Below are positions 1 through 12,200 of a stretch of 64,000 nucleotides of DNA, one piece after another. A model generated the notes under the pieces. It saw only the letters and a list, made by a program, of their open reading frames with translations, ran no database searches and was not told the DNA's origin. This stretch comes from Micractinium sp. NFX-FRZ (taxonomy: Eukaryota; Chlorophyta; Trebouxiophyceae; Chlorellales; Chlorellaceae): NCBI GenBank assembly GCA_029339195.1, contig JAPTJF010000107.1:1-64000 (forward strand). Direction: 5' to 3'. The translations under genes and the position numbers were made by a program. Position 1 is the stretch's first letter; each line of letters begins with the position of its first letter.

Positions 1-588
1 GATCCGTCTGGTGCAGGCGGGGCGCAGCGACCGAAACAGCCCTCGGACTCTCGCTAGATTGCGGGCGCGAAGCAGTGTTGGTGCCCCTTCTGCTTCTGCC
101 ACCCCATATGGCTACATCCTCAACCCGGCGCTAGCGCCGCCCCCCCAAGAGCTCAGCCTGCCACCACAGGCGCCATTGTCGGTGCTTGCATGCGGGCAAA
201 ATGCTGGCACAGCACAGCACTACACAGCACAGCGCAGCACAGGCGGGGGGGTTGCGCTCGGGAAGGAGCAAAAGCGGGGTAGGGGTAAGGCAAATGACAT
301 CGATGCACAGCATTCATTTTGGGAGCAGATGCAGGAGGGGGGACACACGGGGGCAGCGGAAGAATGGGGTGGCGAAGCACAGGCGGAAGAGCGAGGCCTG
401 GGCGGTGAAAAAATTGAACGCAGCGGGAAACACGTTGCGACGGCGAAGGTGGGGCTGCCGGCGGCGGCCGCCATCCCTGATCGCTGCACTGCTGCGACTG
501 CTGCAGCGGCTGCTGGGGGCTGGACTGTGGCTCCCTCTGCCACACAACTAGCTCAAAGACCCAAGGGCCTCTGAGCTAGCCAACCAGC
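1..588. other. Unassigned left edge, 3' flank of TIM23
   Basis: No gene is recognised here. A plus-strand reading frame is open from the left edge to about 574, but its translation is low-complexity (Ala, Gly, Arg and Gln runs) with no family resemblance. Part of the stretch should be the 3' UTR of the leftward TIM23 gene. A terminal exon of a gene lying left of the window cannot be excluded. Confidence 0.4.
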
Positions 589-2591
589 TTAGAGGCCGGG
601 GTTGATGAAGGTGCGCGCTGCCAGCAGCGCCGCGCCGCCTGCGGCGCCCACCACGGCAGCGGCCGCCGCCTGCCGCGGGCCGCGCACGGAGCGGTAGAGC
701 GCCCCGGTTGCTGCGCCCGCAATCAGGGTGTTTGCCTCGTCTGGCACCTGCCCGTTGGTCATGTAGCCGGAGAAGCTTTCAAAGGAGGCAAACAGCAGGC
801 CCAGCACGCCCAGCGCGTTGCCTGGCAGGGTGGCACAGGGGGTGGAGCGATGGAAGGTTCAACAACAAGGGGATACAACAAATCAACATGGCTGGCAGCG
901 GTGCAGCAGCGACGGCGGTGGCAGAAGTGACTGCGTAGCGGAGGTGGAGGCACTGGAGGCCAACAGTGCTGCCACAACGCTGCCCATGCATCTCAAGCCA
1001 GCTCTGGCCCTGGGTCCGGGGTCGAACTTAGCAGCTGGCTGATGCGCAGCCACCCACGCTCACTCTCTCTCAGACAGCAACACTGAAACAGCAGCTCAAA
1101 CCATAACAAGTCACCTGCTCCGCGGCCCCAACTTGCCCCTGCTGCTCGGCAGCCCCCCACATGCGCACCCACCACTCCACCAATCAGCACCTTGCCGGTC
1201 CCACACACCTCTGGTTTGCACCCCATCTTGCCGCTGCTGTTCAACAGCCCCACCAACCTCCCACTACCTCCCTCACGGAGCATGGCACCATGTTGGGTGC
1301 ACCCACCTGCTCCACGCCCCATCTTGCCGCTCGTATTGAGCAGCTGGTTGATGCGCAGCCGCTGGGAGGACTCCACGCCCGCCAGCGCAACTGGCGCCGT
1401 CAGCGCCTGCGCCGCCCCCTTACCGCCGCCAAGCAGCGCGCCTGCGGGGAGGAGTTTGGGGGGAGGAGAGAGGTTGGCAGGGGCGGAGGGCCGCGGCGCT
1501 GAGCAGGACGATGTTGGCAGTCACAGCTGCGCCAGCTGTCGCACAGCCAGCTACCTTGCCTTTCCCCCCCTCCCTGCTGCACACCCTCACGTCTCCGCCT
1601 TCACTCTTTCTACCCCACCTCCGCGTGAAGCCCATCAGGGCCTCGCTCCAGCTGCAGCCTCTCAACCCTCCCCTCACCCCACCCAAGCATTGCGCAACTG
1701 CACAGCGCCACCTGCACAGCGCCCACCTGTGCTCCCTCCCACCCACCTGCCAGGTACCCCACGCCGGTGTAGTACGTCAGGTTCTCGCTCCAGCTGCGCT
1801 TGTGCACCAGCGCCTCCTCGCTGAACAGAAACTCGGGCTGCTTGGACACACGGAAGGCGGCGCGCCCCGCGGGGCCCACATCCCGCCGGTCCAACGCCGC
1901 GCCCAGGCCTGCGGGGCAGAGTGCGGAGAGGGACGTCAGAACCAGGATTCGTGTCGGGGGGGGGGATGAAGGGGTAGGGGTTGACTCGTCAGAGGGTCGC
2001 AGGGCCGGTGAGGCGTCGCGACCAGGCCTGCAGGGGAGGGATGGAAGAGCGGGGGAGCAGGAGAGGGCGAGGCACAGCCGACGACACATCTGTGTTGGGA
2101 ATTGTGTGCCATGGCTTCTAGAGTGGCATGTTTTCTGGGGTAACAGGGGTGTGCAACGGGGGCGCGGGTGGAGAGAGAGGGTGCACAGAACTCGCTGGTC
2201 GGTGGCAGAAGCAGCAGCGGCGGCTGACCGGCAGGCGGCAGCGGCGGCGGGTGGGAGCGCTGCTTGCCTGGGCGCTCTAGCCGCCTGCTGCGTGTCACGG
2301 TGCACTCTTCAGGATCATGCGTAAAGGGTTTTGCTGCAGCTGGGATGCAAAGCAACACATGCGGCTGCTGCACTTGCGGCGGCGCGCACCCTCATAAGGG
2401 TTGTAGAGCGACTCGCTGGAGGGCACGCCAAACGTCTTGGTGAACTGCTGCTGCCGCGAGGAGGGACCGGCGGCCGCTGCAGGGTGCGCCTCCGTGAGGT
2501 CCAGCGAGGGGCTCACTGCTGCTGCCGCTTGTGCCGTGGACACCTCTGCTGCTGCATCGTCCTCCTTCTTGCCAAGGAACCTCTTGAACAT
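589..2591 (-). CDS. TIM23: Mitochondrial inner-membrane translocase subunit TIM23
   Basis: Channel subunit of the presequence translocase of the mitochondrial inner membrane, imports matrix proteins. Four exons (2591-2390, 1908-1747, 1441-1307, 821-589) join in frame to 243 residues. The hydrophilic N-terminal part contains YNPYEG and PEFLFSEE. It is followed by SWSENLTYYTGVGYLAG, RLRINQLLNTSGKMG and NALGVLGLLFASFES, which match plant TIM23 (NLTFYTGTGYL; LRINRVLNASG). The last half is Gly/Ala-rich with hydrophobic helices of the Tim17/Tim22/Tim23 type and ends FINPGL. The start is the ATG giving MFKRFLGKKEDD, the only one in frame with the conserved exons. Plant TIM23 proteins are nearer 190 residues; the extra length is in the Ala-rich N-terminus. 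The last intron (822-1306) carries two degraded copies of the end of exon 3. Confidence 0.95.
1026..1361 (-). repeat. Echo copies of TIM23 exon 3 end inside intron 3
   Basis: The true exon 3 end region (about 1307-1361) is partly copied twice downstream in the intron. Around 1221-1262 the 15-mer ccccatcttgccgct recurs and the reading frame gives LLNSSGKMG, against LLNTSGKMG in the exon. Around 1030-1051 agcagctggctgatgcgcag differs from the exon at one position. Neither copy fits a continuous gene model. Confidence 0.75.
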
Positions 2592-4057
2592 TGTGCGCGC
2601 GGTTCTGCTTAGAAGCGCCTCTCCGTCGGTGAAGCTGTGCTCAGGCGAGGGCTGGGGTGCCTGACGTAGCTGGATAGCGAGGAGGTGCGACAGGAAACGC
2701 CAAGCAGCAGCAGTTATGTGAGCAGCGGTGCGCAATTGCTCTTGGGGGGCGCCGCTGCGCTGTCCCGCGCTGGCGGCATGCCGTGCCTGGCGGTCGGGCC
2801 CGTCTTTGCTAGAGGGCAGAGGGGGGGTGCACCCATTGCACGAAAAGAAATCAGTGCTCACCCTATTGTGATGATTTAGATGAAGCAACGAGGGGCGCCA
2901 TCAATACATCTGAGGGTGCCCCAGACGGCTGCGGCAGGCTGGCAGCTGACGGCAGAGGCAATAGTGTGTGCCAGGCTCGCGAGCAGCCTTTGCCGCTGCG
3001 CTCACAACCTCCCCGTCATGTTGACAACAGCCTGCCTGCAGCACGAAGAGCAGGAGTCGACCTGCCCATGACGACAGGAGCACGGTTCAAGCCAAACGCT
3101 GCCGCAACCGATGCTGCCCGTGCTACCTGCGTGCCTCCTGATGACCACCAGTGCTGGCACAGAACTCCTCTTGTGTGGTACAGCTTTACTGCATTTCAAT
3201 GTTACATAACACACACACATGCTAGGTGAAGGACAAAATTGAGAGGGCTGTGGGCGGCTGGGGTCACCCAGGGCCCAGGGAAGTGGGAAACAATAGGAGG
3301 GATGGGGGTGCCAGGGCAAGGCGGCGCAGGCTCGTTCATTTTACGGGGGCAAGCATACGACACACAACTGCAGGTTGTGGGAGGTGGGCACTCAACAAGG
3401 GGGGGAGCAAGGGGCAGGGGCGACGGCGGCGGTGCGCACGGGCGGCAAGTACAGGGGCAGGGGAGGGGCCGCCGGGGGCGCACGCCGCGGCGGCCGCTGC
3501 GGGGCAGTGCTTGGAGTGTCAAGGAGGGGGAGGGGAGCGAGACCCCTTGCCAACATTAACTAGTAAGTTGGGGAGGCAGGGAGAGGGGTGTAAGTGCGCG
3601 TAGGTGGGAAATGAGGGTGGCATGTGAGTGCCGGTGAGATGAGGTGAGCGGGGGCAGCGCCAGAGGAGTGGCCACTCAAGTATTGAATGAGGGGGGAGAG
3701 AGGGGTGGGGAGAGGGGAGATATGCAAGGGAAGCAAGGCCGCAGGGCAGCGCCAAGTCGAGGGGCAGGATGCGTGTGTGTCCGGGGTGCGTCTCAGGGTG
3801 GGGAACATCGCTCAGGGATGGGTGGATGAGATCGGGCTAGGCAGGGAGCGCGAGGGGCACGAGGCAAGGGGGTGGTGTACTGTGCTGGCTGGTCTTGGGA
3901 AGCTGGGGCACGCTGCGCTGTGTGTGCAGCGCTGACGCGTCGCCGGCCACAGCGCGGTACCGCCAGGCTGTGGCATGCCGGCCAGGCTGTGGGCAGCGAC
4001 GCGCTGAGCTGCTGCCGCTGCTGCCGGGCGGAGGCGCCCGACTGCTGGCCCCGCCGC
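2592..4057. other. Intergenic: TIM23 5' flank and CAO 3' UTR
   Basis: No coding exon is supported. The right part should be the 3' UTR of CAO, which is transcribed leftward, and the left part the TIM23 promoter/5' UTR. The interval 3220-3760 is strongly purine-skewed (G/A) on the plus strand, so the long frames there are compositional artefacts. Confidence 0.6.
3202..3206 (-). terminator. Possible poly(A) signal of CAO (TGTAA)
   Basis: TGTAA on the minus strand, about 850 nt past the CAO stop. TGTAA is the usual polyadenylation signal of green algae, and 3' UTRs of this length are normal there. No transcript evidence is available. Confidence 0.35.
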
Positions 4058-7000
4058 TCAGCTGCTGCTGCTGGTGCTGCGGGCCACGTCCACATACAAG
4101 TGCGAGTCGTCCTCTTCATCCAAAGAGAACATCTCTCCGGAACGCATCGAGATGCCCTGATCCTGAGGCGCCAGCTGGCCAGCGGCGGCGGCGGCAGCCG
4201 CCTCCTCCTGAGCCGCCTCCTGCTCCGCAACAGCGCCGGCGGCGGCCGCGCCGTTGAGCCTGCAGCGGTGAGGCAGTAGGTAGACGGGAGGTGGCTGTGA
4301 GTGGGGGCTCAGCTCAGAAAGGGGCGCATGCAGGGGTGCTGCAGGGCGCGTGGTGCGGTGCCACAGGGGCGCGGGATAGGCCGGGACACGGCCAGGCGTG
4401 GCGGCGTGCCGGTCTCCCGCCCCACCCTAGCAAGCGTCCATGTACCGTGCACCTGCCTGTACTGCACACCGCCCGCCCCTTGCCCGCTCACCGCAGGGAG
4501 TTGCGCCAGCGGCGGTACCGCACTGCCAGCTTGTCGTACGACACAGGGTGGCGCCACGTGTCGCCGCCCCGCAGCAGCCGGTCCTGCTGCCCCACCACCA
4601 GCACCAAGTCCTCGCCCAGCACCTGCGCAGGCAAGGGGGGATGCAGTGGACACTTCAAGTTAAGAGCCATTACTCCTTGTTTGCAACTGACCACCTTGGA
4701 CCCGCTACCAGCATGTAGTAATTAACCCGCACCCACAGAGGGCGGTGACCATCCGTTGCAAGTGTCGCGAGTCGCAGGGATGCACAGCAGCAGGCCGTCC
4801 CTCTGTGCAAGCGCCCCCCACGCTGAGGCAACCATCCATTCACACCCATGCTACACGTGTGCACGCAGCAGGCAGCAGCGCTGCACGGCCCGCTGGCGTC
4901 CCCGCACCGCCCACCTGCCCAGCAATGTGCCTCCAGAAGTGCTGGATGCCCGGGATCCAGTCTGTCCACGACAGAAAGTCTGTTGACATGCGGTAGAGCA
5001 GGCGCGTGTGGCCCGCGCGCGCCGGCAGGCACACGTGCAGCTGGTGCAGGTGGTTCTGGCACTCCTCCGGCGTGCCGCCCTGCAGGTGCAGCAGATGTGC
5101 GGGCGAGGGGGGTATGTGAGGATGAGGGGCAGGTGACGTATGGGCAGGGGGCGCAGGGGGATGCGGCGCCCCTCCGGCGTGCCGCGCAGCAGGCACAGGC
5201 AGGCGGGATAAAGAAAAGCAGAAAGAGGTGGGATTTGGGATGCACGGCAGGCGTGTGGGCTGGCGGGTGCGCAAGCGCTGCCCAGCGGCTGTGAGGGGAA
5301 GTTGGCAGCCTTGCACTCGGCAGGCATGCAGCTGGCAGCGAGCGGCTGCGACGCACCGCTCCCGCCTTGCCGGGGCGCGCCAGGCCGACGTGGGAGAGGG
5401 TCATGCAGGGCGCGTTGAAGGACATCTCAATGGGGTAGGGGTCCCAGTTGCCGCCCAGCACCCGGCTGGCGTGGAACTTCACGGCATCGGGCACCTGCGG
5501 TGACATATGGGGAGGCGGTTGGAGTGTTGAATGAGTGAAAAGGTCGCCATGTGCTGCGGGTGGTGGGCAGGCAGGCGGGCGGGCGGGCGGGCGGCGACAT
5601 AAGCCCATGGGGCCACCGCCGCCGTCAGCCGCTCGAGCAAGAAGGATCCGCGAAACAGATGCATGCAGAGGAGCAGGCGGGCGGCGCGCACCGGCCAGCC
5701 GCGCGCAAAGGTGGTGGTGTGTGTGAAGGGGGCGTGGGCCAGGTCCAGCAGGTTCTCCACCAGCAGCCCATGCTCTACAGGCACCTCCACCTCAATCTCT
5801 GCAGGGCCAGCAGCAAGCGCATGATGATGGCGTGAGGCGCGGGGGTGGATATGGGCGGGCGTTGCAGGGCGCAGGGTTAACTATGATGCAGGCAAGGGCG
5901 GGCAGGCACCCAACACGGCCCGTCCACCCACACAGCTGATGACGTCGGGACTCCATGGCAGCGCACGGAGCCCCCACCCCACCCCCCCTACCCACGATGT
6001 TGGGAGTAGTGCACACCCGCCCCACCCACCGGTGTGGATGACGTAACCCTCGGGTGGCCGCGTGAAGGTGGGCAGCGGCAGCGTGGGCTGCTCCCACCCG
6101 GGCCACACCCAGACAAACCCGTCCTGCTCGGCGCACGGCAGCGCGCTCACTGCGGCAGGCGGGGGAGGCAGGGAGGCGCCGGGTTGAGAGGCAGGGCGGG
6201 GGGCGGGGTTGGGCGGGCGAGCAGACGTGGGGGCGGATGGCCCGGCGGGCGGGCAGGCAGGCAGGTTTGGTGGCTAGTTTGGTGGCAGGCAGGGGGCGCG
6301 GGCACACGACAAGATCGGAACACATGTGTTCATGCAATCCCCGGGCAGTTGCCACGTGGCACGACCTTCTTTGCAGTGCCCTTCCCCCTGCTACCCTGGG
6401 GTGCTGCCCAACACTGCATGCCTGCCTGGCTGCCTCACCTGCCACGCCGCGGCAGAGCATGGTGGAGGGCATCTTGGTGCACTCGCCCTGAGAGTCAAAC
6501 CGCCAGCCGTGGTAGGGACACTCCACCTGTGCATGTGAGCGGGAGGGAGGGCGGGGCAGATGGAGCGGTTGGTTGGTTGGTGTGAAAGGGCGTGTGAGCA
6601 GTTCCGTGCAGGCCCGGGTGCAGGGGCTCAGCTTGGTTTGCAAGCTGAAACAACCATGCGCAAAGTGTAGCCCCCTCACCTGTCCGTCCACCACCCGCCC
6701 AATGGAGAGGGGGCAGGCGCGGTGGGCACATTCATCCAGGATGCAGGCCGCCCGTCCCTCGGCGTCGCGGAACAGCACCCAGGCCTGGCCAAAGAGCTCA
6801 AAGGGGATCATGTCCTCCTGCAGGCAGGGAGAGAGGGAGAGGGGCAGGCACAGGCGGTAAGAATGATAAAGGGCGGGGGTGGCGGAGGGCAGTCAGCAGC
6901 CACCGTATCGCCTTGCTGCCCCACCGCGCCCTGCACACTACTAATGGTCATGCCTCTTCAACCCTCGCACGTGCCCTGGACCCCTCCCCTCGCCGCGCAC

Positions 7001-8836
7001 CCACGCACCCTCCAGCGCCCATCCTGCCAGCGCCCACTCACCTTGCCCAGCTTGGAGATGAAGGAGACAGCAAACCAATGGTTCTTCAGCTCCTCCTCCA
7101 TGTCCAGGCTGCTGTGCAGGCCACGACGCTGCTGGCTCTCCTTGCCGCCGGCCAGGCCGCTGCGCGGCCCCGCGCCGCCGCACGCGCGCGCAGGCCCCGC
7201 GTGCCCCGGCGCCGCCGCGTGCGCGGCGGATGCCAGCGCGTGTGCGCGCTGCCGGCGCGGCTCGCCCAGTGCCGCAGGCGCTGGCGCAGCCCCCGCCTCC
7301 TGCACCACGCCCGCCGGCGGCGCAGCCGCCGCGGCAGCGGCGGCGGCCAGCGCGGCAGGCGCAGCGGCGGCCAGCGCCGCCCCCTCCTCCGCCTCCCCCT
7401 CCTTCACCCGCTGCACCGCGTCCCCTAGCCGCGCCGACTCCTCCTTCAGCTCGCTGATGCGGTGCAGGTTCTGCTCCACCCGCGCCTGAGTGAGGTGCAG
7501 CCGCTGGTGCGCCTCTGCCACCTCGGACTGCAGCTCCAGCAGCTGGCGCTTCAGGGCTGCAGGCAAATGTTACAGTTGGGGACACACACTAAGTTCCAGT
7601 TTGACGTGCAACATACAACAGCCACTCGCCCGGCATGGAGTCCAGCTTCCCAGACCCGGATTCACTCACCAGCGCCTCCACCCGCTTGCGGCCCAGCAAG
7701 CCAGGAGGGTCGGTCCCCTTGCGTCCTAGGCCCTCCCTCCCTGCCCCGCCCACCCAAGGCAGCCAGCCTCCCCCTCCCTCCCTCGCGTCCCCCTCCCTCA
7801 CCCGACACAGAGTGCCGCTCCCGCGACTCTTCGCTCAGCAGCTCCTCTACGCGCGCGTTGGCCTCCTCGATGGCACTCAGCGTGCACAGCGCGTCGGCCC
7901 GCGTCACATGCTGGTACACCAGCTCCCAGTTGCGCCGCCGCCGCTTCATGTGCTCCAGCCGCTGCCTGCACAGTGCACATGCTAAGCAGTGTTACGCAAC
8001 ACACGGCCGAGAGTGAGCGGCCTGTGGGCCGGCTCCCCGATGGGGGCGCTGGCCCTTCATTGCTGCAACAGCCGTTTCCTGCAGATAAGCACTACACCAA
8101 CGAGCGCAGTAGCTAGCCAGGGTGGTACTCCCATGCCTGCCCGCCTGGCGTGCGCCGGGCACACGCCTGCGTGGGGCGCTCGCGGCACCTCCCCCAGTGA
8201 AGCGCAACCGTCTGCCCCTGCACCCCAGCACCCAGCCCAGCAGCCAGCCCATCCCGCCCACCTGACCACAGCTGCCTCGTCTTCACTCTTCCCTGCCAGC
8301 CGCTCGTTCAGTACAGCAAGGTCCGCCAGCTGGTCGCGCGCACGGTCAGCAATGGTGCGCACCCGCACCCGCGGCGCACTCTCCATCATCCCTGCCAACG
8401 TGTAGTTCTGCCCAAAGTGCTCGCCGTAGCTGCGGGGCGGGGGCGCATGGCGAGGGGCGCAGGAGGGTGATGCAGAGGGTGCAGCGAGCGGGTGGGCGTT
8501 GCACAGCTTTGCAGGTGGGGGCAGGTGTCGGCTGGCATGGAAAGTGCGGTCAGCGCCCACTCCCTGCAGAGCGACAGAGCGCCTCCACATTTCCTTTCAG
8601 CTTTGAACTTGTGATTCATAGCAAACTCACCGCCGGAACTTGGCCTCGGGGTCTTTGGCCAGCTCGGGGGGCGGCTCCTGGCGGCCCCAGGTGGCACGGG
8701 GCGCCACCACCTGCCGCTGCCGCCGGTGGCCCGGCGCGCCTGGCGCCCCGGCCAGGCGGTTCGCGCCTGCAAGGCTCTGAGGACGCGTCATGGTGGCGCT
8801 TGGGGCCAGCGGCGAACTGCCCAGCGCCGTGGCCAT
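4058..8836 (-). CDS. CAO: Chlorophyllide a oxygenase (chlorophyll b synthase)
   Basis: Rieske mononuclear-iron oxygenase of the plastid that converts chlorophyllide a to chlorophyllide b. Twelve exons (8836-8631, 8429-8262, 7965-7802, 7556-7042, 6817-6680, 6526-6439, 6149-6030, 5798-5692, 5494-5357, 5079-4915, 4622-4492, 4259-4058) give 713 residues. Residues 1 to about 70 look like a transit peptide ([19 protein letters not shown]). A coiled-coil regulatory region follows ([20 protein letters not shown]), like the A/B domains of plant CAO. The Rieske cluster ligands are C381, H383, C400 and H403 ([15 protein letters not shown]). The catalytic iron ligands D485, H488 and H493 lie in [12 protein letters not shown] signatures include [24 protein letters not shown] and [14 protein letters not shown]. 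About 65 acidic and Ala/Gln-rich residues follow YRRWRNSLR and end in SSSS. A, B and catalytic parts are on one chain, unlike the split genes of some prasinophytes. Heads away from the transporter at 9232. Confidence 0.97.
5065..5198 (-). repeat. Echo of CAO exon 10 acceptor junction
   Basis: Around 5171-5198 the intron repeats the acceptor and first bases of exon 10 (5065-5096). The block cctccggcgtgccg is identical in both, followed by a diverged CAG-rich tail. The echo lies on the intron side of the used acceptor. Confidence 0.65.
7669..7860 (-). repeat. Echo of CAO exon 3 segment
   Basis: The intron at 7669-7695 resembles exon 3 at 7834-7860. On the minus strand the intron reads KRVEALVSE where the exon reads ARVEELLSE. 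The copy lies in the intron downstream of exon 3 and is not needed for the reading frame. Confidence 0.55.
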
Positions 8837-9231
8837 GGCGAGGGTGCCGAGCGTCTCTCTGTCGCCGGGGTTGCGAGGCCCTGACTTGGGCTTGGATAGG
8901 CTTTGGGGCCCTCGGGAGCTTAGCACGATTTTCGGGCTGCAGAGCAGGCAGGAAGCACCAAGAGGCAGCTCATCCTGCGGGCCACGTCGATGATTTCCTG
9001 CCAGCCTGTCACACGGGAAGTGCTCTCTATCTTGCTCCGCGGCAAAGCGCTTGAAGCATGTTGTGTCTCTTTGTGAGCAGGGCTGCACCCTGTCATCTGT
9101 GGTGCCTGTGACAATTTCGACACGGTCCTGCCGTCTTTTACCTCGTTCAATGAAGGATCGCACCATGAAAGCTCACTGATCTGTTAGCAGCGCCAACAGG
9201 CGGCATAGGAGCTCCCTGGGCGCCAGGCCGA
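8837..9231. promoter_or_regulatory. Shared head-to-head promoter region, CAO / sugar porter
   Basis: Only 395 bp separate the divergent start codons of CAO and the sugar-porter transporter, so both promoters and 5' UTRs must fit here unless the transporter has an unseen upstream exon. I see no convincing TATA box. Individual elements cannot be assigned from sequence alone. Confidence 0.5.
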
Positions 9232-12200
9232 AATGTTGTGGCTTGTTGCGGGCTTTGCCTCGCTTGCGGGCTTCCTCTTTGGTGAGTGTATGCCTTCTAA
9301 AGCCGGTGACGCGGTCCGGCGGCCCTCCAAGCTCGCAATGTGCGGCGGCAAGCACTGCTGTCACCGCCGCCGCACTGGTTGCCGCCGATCGCTGTGAGCT
9401 CTCACATTTCCCTCCTCACATATGCCCCACCAACTCTGCGTGGCCCCCCTTGATCAATCTTCCACGCAGGCTACGACTTGGGCCTGATCGTAAGTCCGTT
9501 GCAGAGCGGGACAGCTCGGGAGGAGGGCAGGCAGGCTGCGCCGCACTCGCCCTCTGGAGGCAGTCGGGTGGATGTGTGCAGTACCTGTGCTGTGACTCGC
9601 CCCCCCTGCTCCGGCTCTTCTTCCCCCCTCCGTTCCTCCCCCACAGGGTGGGGCGCTGCTCAACATCCGGGACCAGTTCCACATCAGCGACTGGACGGCA
9701 GAGGCGATTGTGGGGGCCGCCAAGTTTGGGGCCTTCTTTGGCACCTTCCTGGTGGGTGGCTGGTTGAAGGAGGGGGAGGGCAGAGGGCGGAGGCAGCCTG
9801 GGGGAATGGTAAGCGTGGTGAAGGTGCTCCGGCACCCTCCTGGTGGGTATCTGGCTGGGTGGGATGGGCAGAGGCATAGTGGGGGCTTGGCGCTAAGCGT
9901 GAGAAAGGTCCTCATCTTCCGGGTCGGTGGCGAGGGTGGGGTGACGTTACTGGTGGGCTGTCGCATGAAGCCGGTCACATAAACTGCAGCTGTCCCGATT
10001 GGATCGCATAGAGAGCAAGGGTAGGACGCCCAGGGTGTTGGGACGGACGCTGCCCACACTGCTGCTGCTGCTGCTGCTGCTGCCGCCTTCTGCCTGCTGC
10101 ATGCCCCACCCCGCCTGCCCTGGCCCGCAGTGCGGCGCTCCCATGCTGCACCAAGTGCCACCGCGATGCCTTTGCCATCAGACACTCTGCGTGCGGTCTG
10201 CACTGCTGCAGAGCGGCGCCCTTATGCTGCACTATGGCCGGTGCAAGGCCCATGCGCTCAACCTCTGCTTGCTAGCTCCATTGCTGCAGGGCGGCGCCCT
10301 CATGCTGCACTATGGCAGGCCCCATGCACTCAGACCCTGCTTGCTAGCTCCATTGCTGCAGGGCGGCGCCCTCATGCTGCACTATGGCCGGCGCAAGGCC
10401 ATTGCCATCGACTCCCTCTTCTTCATGGTCGGACCGCTGGTGATGGCGGCCTCGCCGGGCGTGGCGTGAGTGCCCGCAGCGCCTGCCGGCCCCTGGTCTC
10501 CTCCCGCCTGACCCTTGCCCTCCCCTTTCTGGGCGCTTCTCCCTGGGCGCTCCTCCCTGGGCCTGGCTACGCATGCTGCAGGCTAACACCCTGCTCCTGC
10601 TCCTGCTGCTGCTGCTTCGTCCTGCCTGACTGCCTGTCGCTGTCGCTGCCGCTGCTGCGACGCCCACCGCAGCTGCTGCCTGCTGCTCCAGCCCGTGAGA
10701 CCTCCCTTCACTCACCCTCCCCTCTGCCCCACCCTGCGGCCTCCCTCCTGCCCCTGCCCTGCAGCGGCCTCATTGTGGGGCGAGTGATAGTGGGGATGGG
10801 CATCGGCATTTCAGCCACGGTGGTGCCCGCCTACCTGGGCGAGGTGGCGCCCGCCAAAGGTGAGCTGGCGCCAGCTGGCGGTGCAGGGTGATATGTGAGC
10901 TGGCAGGACGGGCGGGCGCAGGGTATGGGCGAGGCTGTGCACACCAAAGACGAGCTGACACGAGCTGGCGGAGCAAGGGGCTGGGGGGTGCACATGCTAT
11001 TTGAGGCGGCGCAGGTCGTGTGCAGGGAGGGAGGGCAAGCGGACCGAAGTGGCACGTGGCCAGGAGTGCGGAAGGCAAAGACGGAGGACCGGACGGCCAC
11101 CTGCTTCTTTAGACGCCGGACGGCCTCGCCTCCCCAGGGCCCCCCTCAACAGCTGCCTGTCTCCCTCCCCCCTGCGGCACCCATCCCTCCCCCCATCCCT
11201 GGCCCTCAAACCCCCCTGCTGCACCCATCCAACCCGCTTCCTCTGCCACCCCGCTGCCCCGCCTGTGCAGCCCGTGGGCGTGTGGTGGAGTCGTTTGAGC
11301 TGCTGCTGTGCCTGGGCATGCTGGCGGCGGCGCTGGGGGATGCAGCCTTCCAGGGGCTGCCCGGCAACTGGCGCTGGATGGTGGGGGCGCCTGTGCTGCC
11401 CGCCCTCCTCCTCTCGCGTGAGCGGGTGTTCATACCTCTGTTTCTTCTTTTGGCTGGTGTGGCGTCGGCGGGTGGCTGGAACAAGTAGCGGCCGGTGGTG
11501 GCTTGGCCTGCCTGCCTGCCTGTTGCTGCTGCTGCCGCTCCTCGCCACCATCCCGCCTTGCCCCCTGTGCTGCCTCACCACAATCCTGCTCTCAGCAGCA
11601 TCCTGCTTCCCCGCCTGCTTCTCGCCACTGACCTCCTCCCCCACTCCGACTCCCCCACTTCGCCCTGCCCCGCAGTGTCCCTCTGCCTGCTGCCCGAGTC
11701 CCCCCGCTGGCTGGTCATCCGCGGGAGGCTGGACGAGGCGCTGGCCGTGATACACCGCATGTACACACACCGCATACTGCCGGCAGGTGGGGTGGCACAT
11801 CATCCTGACCTGCGCCCCCTTTTGTGGCACTCCTGCGTCGCTGATGCACTCCCAGCACGTCCCGCCAGCAGGCCAGCACCCCCTTTTGTGTGGCGCAGGC
11901 GGTCTGCTGGGTGCTCGCCCGCCAGCCGCTCCCCTGCCCCTGCCGCTACCCAGTGCCCCTCTGTCCCCACGTGAACATGCGCCGCGCCACCCCACTGCAG
12001 GCATGCAGCTCTCACAGAGATGAGCGGAGGCATGTCATGTGCAGTTTATTTTACTTCTTGTTCTGAACTCGCCCGCAATGGCCGAACTCCCCTTCCGCAT
12101 CATCCCCACCGCCTGCAGGCATGCAGCACTCCACTGCTGAGGTGGAGGAAGAGCTGATGCAGCTGTGGAGCTCAGTGGAGAAGGATAGGGAGGCAGCCGA

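Noticed and set aside
10055..10085. CTG/GCT trinucleotide run as a special element
   Set aside because: Short CTG/CAG runs are common throughout this genome window, both coding and intronic, so this one is not distinctive.
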